The notes under the pieces were generated by a model, which saw nothing but the letters and a program-made list of their open reading frames with translations, ran no database searches and was not told where the DNA came from. Source: an uncultured Clostridia bacterium (GTDB taxonomy: Bacteria; Bacillota; Clostridia; Peptostreptococcales; Anaerovoracaceae). From it: DNA of 64,000 nt. The stretch covers positions 1 through 64,000 of the forward strand of contig CALWPQ010000020.1 in assembly GCA_944383465.1 (NCBI GenBank), given 5' to 3'. A program made the position numbers and the translations under genes. Positions 1-7,296 of the stretch are shown one piece after another. The first letter of the stretch is position 1. Each line of letters begins with the position of its first letter.

Positions 1-840
1 AAATCTACGCTTCTTAACTCCATACTCGGGGAAAAAATAGCCATAACGACATCGAAGCCGCAGACCACAAGAAATACCATCCGCGGCATCTACACAAATA
101 TGGAAAGCGAAGTGCAGATAGTGTTTATAGACACACCCGGCATTCATAAACCGAGAACGAAGCTGGGGGAGTATATGACGGACACGGCTATAAACACATT
201 TAAGGAAGTAGATGCGCTCGTGCTCATAGTTGACGATGAGCTTGCAGCAGGACCGGGAGATAAATATATACTTGATCTTGTCAAAGATGCAGATACTCCG
301 AAGATACTCGTCATAAATAAAATCGATGCGCTCCCGCCCGATAAATTCAAACGCATTTACGAAGAATACGAGCAGCTCGCAATCTTTAAGGAAATATTCG
401 GTATATCAGCGCGCGAAGGAACAAATGTAGACAGGCTTGTCGCGGCGATTACCGAGCTTATGGACGAGGGACCTATGTATTTTCCGGCGGAAATGGTGAC
501 GGATCATCCGGAACGCTTTATAGTGAGTGAAATTATAAGAGAAAAGCTGCTTCTCTATCTGAATGAGGAAATTCCTCACGGCGTGGCGGTTGAAATTGAA
601 ACATACAAAGAAACGCCAAAACTAACGAAGATAGGCGCGGTAATATACTGCGAAAAAAAATCACATAAAGGCATAATAATAGGAAAAGAAGGCAAAAAAC
701 TTAAAGGCATAGGCAAAGACGCGAGAATGGAAATTGAGGGCCTTTTGGGAACGAAAGTTTTTCTCGAGCTTTGGGTAAAGGTAAAAGAACACTGGCGTGA
801 CAGCGACATTGCGCTGTCAAACTTCGGATATAAGGAATAA
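1..840 (+). CDS. era: GTPase Era, 5'-truncated by window edge
   Basis: Era is a membrane-associated GTPase that binds the 3' end of 16S rRNA and assists 30S ribosome assembly. The reading frame is open from base 1. The first residues, KSTLLN, are the tail of the P-loop, so only about 15-20 N-terminal residues are missing. Visible motifs are DTPGIH (G3), NKID (G4) and SAREG (G5). A C-terminal KH domain follows, with the loop GIIIGKEGKKLKGIG. About 279 codons are present against roughly 295-300 in the family. recO starts 4 bases after the stop, the usual Firmicute era-recO order. The true start lies outside the window; the first in-frame ATG, at 100, is internal. Confidence 0.97.
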   Translation, partial: KSTLLNSILGEKIAITTSKPQTTRNTIRGIYTNMESEVQIVFIDTPGIHKPRTKLGEYMTDTAINTFKEVDALVLIVDDELAAGPGDKYILDLVKDADTPKILVINKIDALPPDKFKRIYEEYEQLAIFKEIFGISAREGTNVDRLVAAITELMDEGPMYFPAEMVTDHPERFIVSEIIREKLLLYLNEEIPHGVAVEIETYKETPKLTKIGAVIYCEKKSHKGIIIGKEGKKLKGIGKDARMEIEGLLGTKVFLELWVKVKEHWRDSDIALSNFGYKE

Positions 841-844
841 TATT

Positions 845-1600
845 ATGTATACTGACAGCGAGGGTATCATACTGCGGCAGATAAAGACGGCAAACAGCAG
901 GCGTATGATACTGCTTTTTTCAAGAAAATACGGCAAAATAAGCGCAGGAAGCAGCGTCAGTGAAAAGGGAAGAAGCAAAGCGGCGCTGGCGATGCGGCCT
1001 TTTACATTCGGACGCTACGAGCTCTTTAAAAACAGGGACAGCTACAACATAAACAGCGGTGAGGTAATAAAGAGCTTCTACAAGATAGGCGAAGATGTGG
1101 ATAAATATATGTGCGCATCGTACGTGCTCGAATACACCGAGAAAATACTCGCAGAAGAACAGCCGATGCCGAAGATTTTTGACCTTCTTATAGAATTTTT
1201 CGGGCTTTTGTCCGAACGGCAGAAAAAATATGAAACGCTCGTTTCAGCTTATCAGATAAAGACGCTGGCTCTTCTGGGAAACACGCCGATACTCGATTCG
1301 TGCGTCATCTGCGGGAGAAAAGACGAGCTCACAGCTTTCAGCGTCAAAGACGGCGGCGCGGTCTGCGCGAGCTGCCAAAATAAAATGAGCGCGGGAAGCA
1401 ATGTTTCATTGATTTTTAATGCTGAGTTTGGTACAATAGGCATATTAAAGTATCTTTTGAATAATTCTCTTACAAGCCTTGAAAAAATAGGACTTGATGA
1501 GGAAGCGCAGACGCTTGTGCGAAATATACTTAAAAGTTACGGCGAATATCATCTCGATATCGCCGCTCTTAAAAGCGAAAGCTTTTTTATGATAAAATAA
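845..1600 (+). CDS. recO: DNA repair protein RecO
   Basis: RecO helps load RecA onto SSB-coated single-stranded DNA in the RecFOR pathway. The 251-residue product begins MYTDSEGIILRQIK, typical of the N-terminal OB fold. Around residues 152-176 it carries a four-cysteine zinc site, CVICG followed by CASC. I chose ATG 845 because it restores the usual RecO N-terminus and lies just after the era stop with AAGGAA upstream; an upstream in-frame start at 797 would run back into era. Length fits the family. It is cotranscribed with era and probably with the downstream UBA/DUF4342 gene. Confidence 0.93.
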   Translation: MYTDSEGIILRQIKTANSRRMILLFSRKYGKISAGSSVSEKGRSKAALAMRPFTFGRYELFKNRDSYNINSGEVIKSFYKIGEDVDKYMCASYVLEYTEKILAEEQPMPKIFDLLIEFFGLLSERQKKYETLVSAYQIKTLALLGNTPILDSCVICGRKDELTAFSVKDGGAVCASCQNKMSAGSNVSLIFNAEFGTIGILKYLLNNSLTSLEKIGLDEEAQTLVRNILKSYGEYHLDIAALKSESFFMIK

Positions 1601-1618
1601 AATCAGGGAGGTAAGTTT

Positions 1619-2287
1619 ATGGAGATTACTTTGGAAAAAATCGAACTTGTTAAGGACAGAACAGGAGTGAGCTATAAGGAAGCAAAAGAGGCGCTGGAGG
1701 CCGCAGACGGCAGTGTTGTGGATGCTATTATCAGTATCGAAGAGAACATTGACGCCAAAGGCAAGGGCAAATTTACGGACAGCACTGCGGCCGTTATCGA
1801 CAAACTGAAAAAAATAATAAGAAAGGGCAATGTTTCCAAGATACTTGTAAAGAAGAACGATGAAACAATTCTCAATCTTCCGATCAATGTAGGCATAGTA
1901 GGAGCGGTAATCGCACCGGTTGCTATGGTTGCAGGTGTAATTGCAGCGCTTGGCACAAAATGTAAAGTAGAAGTGGTAAAAGAAGACGGCAGTATCATCG
2001 ACGTAAGTTCGATGGCAAGCGATGCGGCTGAATATGCGGCTGAAAAGGGCAGTGAAATAGCAGAAGAGGTTAAAGGGCGCAGTTCTGATTTTTACGAGGC
2101 AGTAAAGGAGAAAAGCGTCGATGCATACGAATCCGTAAAGGATAAGGCGGCAGATGTCTTAAAACGCGACGGCAAATTCAGTGGTTACGGTGATTATGAT
2201 GACGGCAGCTATTACGATGACGGAGCGTGCAGCTTCTGTGATGAAGAAGACTGCGAAAATTGCGATGCAGAGGAAAAGAAGGAGTAA
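1619..2287 (+). CDS. UBA/TS-N plus DUF4342-like protein
   Basis: Function unknown. Residues 1-45 resemble the EF-Ts N-terminal/UBA helical domain (VKDRTGVSYKEAKEALE). Residues 55-130 look like DUF4342, a short beta-rich segment around a glycine/alanine hydrophobic stretch (NVGIVGAVIAPVAMVAGV). The next 50 residues are amphipathic helical repeats of the type EKSVDAYESVKDKAADV, similar in flavour to LEA/apolipoprotein 11-mers. The acidic tail has two CxxC pairs (CSFC, CENC) that could bind metal. The ribosome site GGGAGG is strong and the gene sits tightly between recO and glyS. Domain names are from memory; the cysteine tail seems unusual. Confidence 0.75.
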   Translation: MEITLEKIELVKDRTGVSYKEAKEALEAADGSVVDAIISIEENIDAKGKGKFTDSTAAVIDKLKKIIRKGNVSKILVKKNDETILNLPINVGIVGAVIAPVAMVAGVIAALGTKCKVEVVKEDGSIIDVSSMASDAAEYAAEKGSEIAEEVKGRSSDFYEAVKEKSVDAYESVKDKAADVLKRDGKFSGYGDYDDGSYYDDGACSFCDEEDCENCDAEEKKE

Positions 2288-2297
2288 AAGATAAACT

Positions 2298-3701
2298 ATG
2301 AGCAGAGAAGTAACAATGGAAAAAATCGTAGCACTTTGTAAGAACAGAGGATATATATTTCCGGGCTCAGAAATCTATGGAGGCCTTGCAAATACTTGGG
2401 ACTATGGTCCGCTTGGCGTGGAGTTCAAGAATAATGTGAAAAAGGCGTGGATGAGAAAATTCGTACAGGAATCGAAGTATAATGTTGGCCTTGACGCGGC
2501 AATTCTTATGAATCCCAAGACTTGGGTTGCGTCCGGTCATGTGGGCGGATTTGCTGACCCGCTTATAGACTGCAAATCGTGCAAGGCTAGGTTCAGAGCC
2601 GATAAGCTCATAGAAGAATATATGCAGGAAAGTAATATTACAGGTATAGCCGTTGACGGCTGGTCTAATGAAAAGCTTGAAAAGTACATTGCAGATAATA
2701 GCATTCCCTGCCCGGAGTGCGGCAAATCGGATTTTACAGCGATAAGGCAGTTTAACCTGATGTTCAAGACATTCCAGGGAGTTACAGAGGATGCGAAAGC
2801 GGAGATTTATCTGAGACCAGAGACGGCACAGGGTATTTTTGTAAACTTTAAGAATGTAGCGAGAACTTCGAGAAGAAAGATACCGTTTGGTATCGCGCAG
2901 ATTGGCAAATCGTTTAGAAATGAAATTACGCCGGGTAATTTTACGTTCAGAACGAGAGAATTTGAGCAGATGGAGCTTGAATTTTTCTGCAAACCGGGCA
3001 CGGATCTCGAGTGGTTTTCATACTGGAAGGATTACTGTGTGAATTTCCTGCGTGCGCTCGGCGTCAAAGAAGAAAATATAAGACTTCGTGACCATGAGCA
3101 GGAAGAGCTTTCTCATTACAGCAATGCGACAACAGATATAGAATATCTGTTCCCGTTTGGCTGGGGCGAGCTCTGGGGTATAGCAGACAGAACTGACTTT
3201 GATTTAAAGCAGCATATGGAATACTCGGGTCAGGATATGAGCTATGTAGATCCTGAGACAAACGAAAAATATGTGCCGTATTGTATCGAGCCTTCACTCG
3301 GAGCGGACAGGGTGGCACTTGCACTTCTCTGCGATGCATACGACGAGGAAAAACTTGTTTCAGAGAACGGAAAAGAAGATACGAGAGTAGTAATGCACCT
3401 TCATCCGGCACTTGCGCCTTATAAAGCAGCGGTGCTGCCGCTGGCAAAGAAGCTGGCACCTGTTGCCGAGCCTATTTATGAGGAACTTTCAAAGTACTTT
3501 ATGGTAGAATACGATGCGGCAGGGTCTATCGGCAAGAGATACAGAAGAGAAGATGAGATAGGCACACCGTTTTCAATTTGCGTCGATTTTGACACGGAAA
3601 CTGACGGCTGCGTTACTATAAGGGACAGAGATACTATGGAGCAGGTGAGAATACCTGTTGCTGAAGTGAAGTCATATATTGAGGAACGGCTGATGTTCTA
3701 A
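2298..3701 (+). CDS. glyS: Glycyl-tRNA synthetase, single-chain type
   Basis: Charges tRNA-Gly with glycine. This 467-aa protein is the homodimeric class II enzyme found in eukaryotes, archaea and many Firmicutes, not the bacterial alpha2beta2 form. Class II motifs can be read: motif 2 near [20 protein letters not shown] and motif 3 near [14 protein letters not shown]. The C-terminal anticodon-binding domain follows from about residue 360. A cysteine pair, CKSC with CPEC further on, lies in the insertion at about residues 95-140 and probably holds zinc. It starts 10 bases after the previous stop and no T-box leader is present, so regulation must come from upstream. Confidence 0.96.
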   Translation: MSREVTMEKIVALCKNRGYIFPGSEIYGGLANTWDYGPLGVEFKNNVKKAWMRKFVQESKYNVGLDAAILMNPKTWVASGHVGGFADPLIDCKSCKARFRADKLIEEYMQESNITGIAVDGWSNEKLEKYIADNSIPCPECGKSDFTAIRQFNLMFKTFQGVTEDAKAEIYLRPETAQGIFVNFKNVARTSRRKIPFGIAQIGKSFRNEITPGNFTFRTREFEQMELEFFCKPGTDLEWFSYWKDYCVNFLRALGVKEENIRLRDHEQEELSHYSNATTDIEYLFPFGWGELWGIADRTDFDLKQHMEYSGQDMSYVDPETNEKYVPYCIEPSLGADRVALALLCDAYDEEKLVSENGKEDTRVVMHLHPALAPYKAAVLPLAKKLAPVAEPIYEELSKYFMVEYDAAGSIGKRYRREDEIGTPFSICVDFDTETDGCVTIRDRDTMEQVRIPVAEVKSYIEERLMF

Positions 3702-3715
3702 ACAGGAGACTGAAA

Positions 3716-5839
3716 ATGAGACAATTTGTCTATTCATTCGTCGAAGGTTCTAAGGATATGGGAGGACTGCTCGGACGCAAGGGTGCCAGCCTTGCGGAAA
3801 TGGCGAGAACTGGACTTCCCGTTCCTTTTGGATTTATCGTAACTACAGATGCCTGCCGCAGTTACTATGAGGACGGAAATATTATTTCCGAGGAAATATC
3901 GAAAGAGATTTTTGAAAAGCTTGCAGAGCTTGAAAATGTGACGGGAAAATCTTTTGGAGACAGAGAAAATCCTCTGATAGTATCGGTGAGGACAGGGGCG
4001 GAAATTTATGTACCTGGACTTGTAGATACGGTGCTCAATCTCGGCCTTAACGATGAGACTGTTTTAGGCCTTTCTGCCCTTTCGGGAAATGAAAGTTTTG
4101 CCTATGATTCATATAAAAGGTTTATCCGGATGTTCGGCGAGGCCGTTATGAATGTGCCTAAGGAAAAGTTCGACTCTCTGGCTGATTCCGAGGCTTTGAG
4201 CGAGCCGAAAAAAGCCGTGGAAGCGTATAAGGCGCTCGTCTTTGCCGAGACAAAAGAGGAATTTCCGCAGAATCCGAAATATCAGCTCATAAAGGCGGTA
4301 TCAGCTGCTTTTGATTCGTGGAGCGGGGAAGAAGCAGAAAATTACAGAAAGAAAAACAAGATTCTGTTTGATATAGGAATGGCCGTGAGCGTTCAATCTA
4401 TGGTGTTCGGCAATATGGGCGAAACATCGGGTTCGGGAATGGCGTGTACAAGAAACCCGGAAACGGGAGACAGAGAGCTCTCAGGCAAATTCGCCATCAA
4501 TACCCAAGGTGGAATTCTGCGTTTAAAAGAAGAAGAGATGCATTCGATAGATGAACTTGCGGAATGGCTGCCGGATGTATATAAGAGCTTTGTAAAAATA
4601 GCCGAAATTCTCGAAAAACACTATCACGATGCACAGGATATAGAATTCACGATAGAAAACGGTAAGCTCTATATATTGCAGACAAGCCGCAGTGAACTTA
4701 CACCTATTGCGGCTATGAAAACTGCAGTCGATATGGAAGCTGAAGGGCTTATAGACAAACGTACGGCACTGCTGCGTCTTAAACCGCAGCAGATGGATGT
4801 GCTTTTCAACAAAGAATATTCTGAGTCAGTTATTACGGAACTTTCAAGTTATATTTCTGTGATAATGAAGTGGACGGATGAAGTAGGCAGGCTTAAAATA
4901 AGAACGAATGTAGATGATTTGAATGATGCTGAGTTTACCGTAAAATTCGGTGCTGACGGTATAGGGCTTTGCAGAACTGAAAGCACATTTCTGCGGCCTA
5001 AGCGCATATCCGCGGTGATGAAGATGATACTTGCAGATTCGGAAAAGGAAAGGAATGAGGCGATAAGCGTACTGCTTCCGCTTCAGACGGCTGATTTTAA
5101 GAAGCTGTTTGAGACAGTCGGAGAAAAGCCGATTGCCATAAGACTGCTCGATTCGCTCCCATATCACGAATTTGAAACTGCTTTGGGTCACAGAGGCTGC
5201 CGCATAGCTATCGCTTATCCGGAAATAGCAGCGATGCAGACCGAGGCTATAATTACGGCTGCGATAGCGGTGAAGAAAGAAAGCGGTATAGAAATTGCAC
5301 CGGAAATAATGGTGCCGCTCGTAAGTATGGACAAGGAATTTATCTTTGTGAAGAAGACTGTCACCGATACCGCGCAGCGCTGTTTTGAAAAGCTTGGAGA
5401 TGAAGTGGAATACTCGGTGGGGACGATGATAGAAGTACCGAGAGCTGCATTGACAGCGGATCAGCTTGCGCGGGAAGCCGATTTCTTTTCGTTTGGTATG
5501 AACGATTTGACACAGATGACATTTGGGCTTTCAAACGAGAACAATGAAAAAATAGTAAAAGAGTATATGGGCAATCTCATACTTGATTACGATCCCTTTG
5601 CTTCGATAGATAAGGATGGTGTGGGGAAGCTTGTAAAAATAGCGGTTGAGCTTGGAAAATCAGTAAAACCGAATCTCAAATTCGGAATGTGCGGAGACCA
5701 TGCGGGCGATCAAAATGCGGTGGAATTCTGCTGTAATATAGGAGTAAATTATATATCCTGTCCGCCGATGAAGGTGCCGGTGGCGAAGCTGATAGCGGCG
5801 CAGTATGTAGCAAGATGTGAGGCGGAAAATGATGTATAA
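3716..5839 (+). CDS. ppdK: PPDK-like protein lacking the phosphohistidine domain
   Basis: Pyruvate phosphate dikinase normally interconverts ATP, Pi and pyruvate with AMP, PPi and PEP through a swivelling phosphohistidine domain. This 707-aa protein (usual length about 875) keeps an N-terminal ATP-grasp region (GRKGASLAEMA, VSVRTGAEIYVPGLVDTVLN, QDIEFTIENGKLYILQT at about 307-323). It also keeps a C-terminal PEP/pyruvate barrel (GIGLCRTE, GTMIEVPRAALTAD, FGMNDLTQMTFG, catalytic Cys682 in YISCPP). Between about residues 350 and 385 the whole histidine domain, including the TSHAAV catalytic motif, is absent. The ATP-site QGEDVV...RTP loop reads QGGILRLKEEE and QTR reads QTS. It follows glyS by 14 bases, where clostridial ppdK often sits. 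Dikinase activity seems impossible without a partner carrying the histidine. Confidence 0.85.
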   Translation: MRQFVYSFVEGSKDMGGLLGRKGASLAEMARTGLPVPFGFIVTTDACRSYYEDGNIISEEISKEIFEKLAELENVTGKSFGDRENPLIVSVRTGAEIYVPGLVDTVLNLGLNDETVLGLSALSGNESFAYDSYKRFIRMFGEAVMNVPKEKFDSLADSEALSEPKKAVEAYKALVFAETKEEFPQNPKYQLIKAVSAAFDSWSGEEAENYRKKNKILFDIGMAVSVQSMVFGNMGETSGSGMACTRNPETGDRELSGKFAINTQGGILRLKEEEMHSIDELAEWLPDVYKSFVKIAEILEKHYHDAQDIEFTIENGKLYILQTSRSELTPIAAMKTAVDMEAEGLIDKRTALLRLKPQQMDVLFNKEYSESVITELSSYISVIMKWTDEVGRLKIRTNVDDLNDAEFTVKFGADGIGLCRTESTFLRPKRISAVMKMILADSEKERNEAISVLLPLQTADFKKLFETVGEKPIAIRLLDSLPYHEFETALGHRGCRIAIAYPEIAAMQTEAIITAAIAVKKESGIEIAPEIMVPLVSMDKEFIFVKKTVTDTAQRCFEKLGDEVEYSVGTMIEVPRAALTADQLAREADFFSFGMNDLTQMTFGLSNENNEKIVKEYMGNLILDYDPFASIDKDGVGKLVKIAVELGKSVKPNLKFGMCGDHAGDQNAVEFCCNIGVNYISCPPMKVPVAKLIAAQYVARCEAENDV

Positions 5840-5912
5840 AGCGCGTATAAATATAGTTATATCTGCGTATATGTGTGAATAAATAATGAAAAGAAGTATA
5901 ATATTAAAACGC

Positions 5913-5946
5913 AAAAAAAGCAGGACGAAGTCCTGCTCTTTTTTAT
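5913..5946 (+). terminator. Bidirectional intrinsic terminator
   Basis: A perfect 8-bp stem, AGCAGGAC/GTCCTGCT with a GAA loop, has a run of A on its left and a run of T on its right. It can therefore end transcription of ppdK on the plus strand and of the convergent cysteine-rich gene on the minus strand, whose stop codon is 2 bases away. Confidence 0.85.
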
Positions 5947-5948
5947 TG

Positions 5949-7133
5949 CTATCTTGGCTGAGGTCTGTTAGGACGATTTGGTCTGTGAGGCGGACGAGGC
6001 GGCGGTGTCGGAGCACATTCATTGCAGGAATTGTTGCAGCCATCGTTGCAGCTGTTATTGCAGCTATCGTTGCACCCGTTATTACATCCATCATTGCATC
6101 CGTTATTGCAGCTGTCACAGCAGTCATCTTTACATGGATCGCATTTGTCACAGCAGTTGTCGTTGCAGCGGTCGTTACAAGGGTCGCTGCATCCGCAGTT
6201 ACAGTCGCTTTCACCTGAGACAGAGCCGCAGTTGGCGATCGTGTCGCTGACTTTAATCTGCTGTGGGAAGAGCGTAGGGAATGTCGTGCAGACAGGATTC
6301 TGCTGAGGCTGTATCTGAGTAAAGCCAGTCGAAAGTACGCAGAGCTGCACAGGAACAATGATTTTCTTTTCGCATGTTACGCAGAGCGCGATGATGAGAT
6401 TGCCGCTGACTTCACCGTTTGTGCCGATGCAGAGATCTCTTCCCATATTGTTTGTTGCCAGTCTCGTTTCGCAGGCAATGTTGCAGAATTCTGTGAAACG
6501 AGGCAGAAATGCGGTGTCGTGAACAGACGGCATACACATTTCAAAGAAGTTTGTAAGTACGAGTGGCTGCGACTTGTCAGCAATATTTACCTCGGCGCAT
6601 ACTGTGAATACCGTTTCGTTGTTGCATCTGTCGCATAAAAGCAAATCTAAGTATACGAGCACATTTCCCGAAATGCAGATATTCTGTGTGCCGAAAATCG
6701 GCGTGCCCATACATTTTTCGTCGCATTCCGAAGTCTCCGCATAGAGAATTCTCTCGGAGAAGCTGCCGTCCGGGCCTACTACTCTGAGCTGCTCTCCCTG
6801 CGCATTCTGAAGAAAAGTAGCGCCGGAAATGCTTGTGTTTACATCGAGCTTTAAGTTTCTGTCGTCGTCTACATTTTCCGGGTTAAAAAACCGCCTGCAG
6901 CGAATGTCTATAACTCTCTTAACTCTGTAATCTCTCGGAAGTCTTGGTTCAAAAGCCTGATTCTGCACGGTCTTCATACCCTGAAGGTTGAAAAGTACTG
7001 CATCATAAACTTTCTGAACATATAGAGGTTCTGTTACAAGATCCTCAAGACGGCCGGAGAACTCACAGAGCGTATTTGCGTTGCAGCAATTCTGATAGAG
7101 GTCGGTTGATACTCGGTTACCGAAACAACTCAT
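5949..7133 (-). CDS. Cysteine-rich repeat-tail protein, possibly spore coat
   Basis: Not recognised as a named family. The 394-aa product starts MSCFGNR at 7133, behind the strong ribosome site GGAGGG; longer in-frame starts exist but lack such a site. The body (1-300) is cysteine-rich and looks beta-structured, with CxxC pairs such as CDRC and CVTC. No signal peptide or membrane segment is visible. The C-terminal 90 residues are an almost pure CNxxCNxx repeat with a 4-residue period, ending in a Pro/Arg tail. Cysteine-rich, cross-linkable proteins of this style are common in clostridial spore coats and exosporia, which fits the sigma-K-like promoter noted upstream. The spore assignment is inference; a cell-surface or metal-binding role is also possible. 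Confidence 0.7.
   Translation of the reverse strand: MSCFGNRVSTDLYQNCCNANTLCEFSGRLEDLVTEPLYVQKVYDAVLFNLQGMKTVQNQAFEPRLPRDYRVKRVIDIRCRRFFNPENVDDDRNLKLDVNTSISGATFLQNAQGEQLRVVGPDGSFSERILYAETSECDEKCMGTPIFGTQNICISGNVLVYLDLLLCDRCNNETVFTVCAEVNIADKSQPLVLTNFFEMCMPSVHDTAFLPRFTEFCNIACETRLATNNMGRDLCIGTNGEVSGNLIIALCVTCEKKIIVPVQLCVLSTGFTQIQPQQNPVCTTFPTLFPQQIKVSDTIANCGSVSGESDCNCGCSDPCNDRCNDNCCDKCDPCKDDCCDSCNNGCNDGCNNGCNDSCNNSCNDGCNNSCNECAPTPPPRPPHRPNRPNRPQPR
6013..6117 (-). repeat. 12-bp tandem repeats coding CNxx units
   Basis: Inside the cysteine-rich gene, near-identical 12-base units (variations on gttgcagccatc / gttattgcagct on the plus strand) run head to tail, each encoding one Cys-Asn-x-x unit. Such arrays tend to change copy number by slippage, so repeat number may vary between strains. 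Confidence 0.8.
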
Positions 7134-7171
7134 ATGTTTCCCTCCTTTAAAGGTCCAATATATTTCTTGGA

Positions 7172-7199
7172 TATTATATGAACACGGGGCTTTCGGTGT
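7172..7199 (-). promoter_or_regulatory. Possible sigma-K-type promoter
   Basis: Reading the minus strand, AC (7199-7198), 17 bases, then CATATAATA (7180-7172) matches the Bacillus sigma-K consensus AC-N16/17-CATAnnnTA. No good TTGACA-like -35 is seen at the right distance from the embedded TATAAT. The match is short and could be chance, but it fits a mother-cell coat gene. Confidence 0.4.
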
Positions 7200-7250
7200 T
7201 ACAAATTTATGGCAAACTTGTCCTTGGGGTAGAAATAAATAACAGGTTTG

Positions 7251-7259
7251 TGGTATAAT
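7251..7259 (+). promoter_or_regulatory. Extended -10 promoter of the SLH glycosidase gene
   Basis: TGGTATAAT is a perfect -10 hexamer with the TGn extension, 38 bases before the start codon. No convincing -35 hexamer lies 16-18 bases upstream, so the extended -10 probably carries recognition. Confidence 0.55.
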
Positions 7260-7296
7260 ACTAATATTATCATTAATCATAGGGGGATAATTTCTA

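Noticed and set aside
5886..6306. Several repetitive plus-strand ORFs (Ser/Ala/Leu-Gln-rich)
   Set aside because: They are the other-strand reading of the CNxx repeat region; the minus-strand gene has the strong ribosome site and meaningful cysteines.
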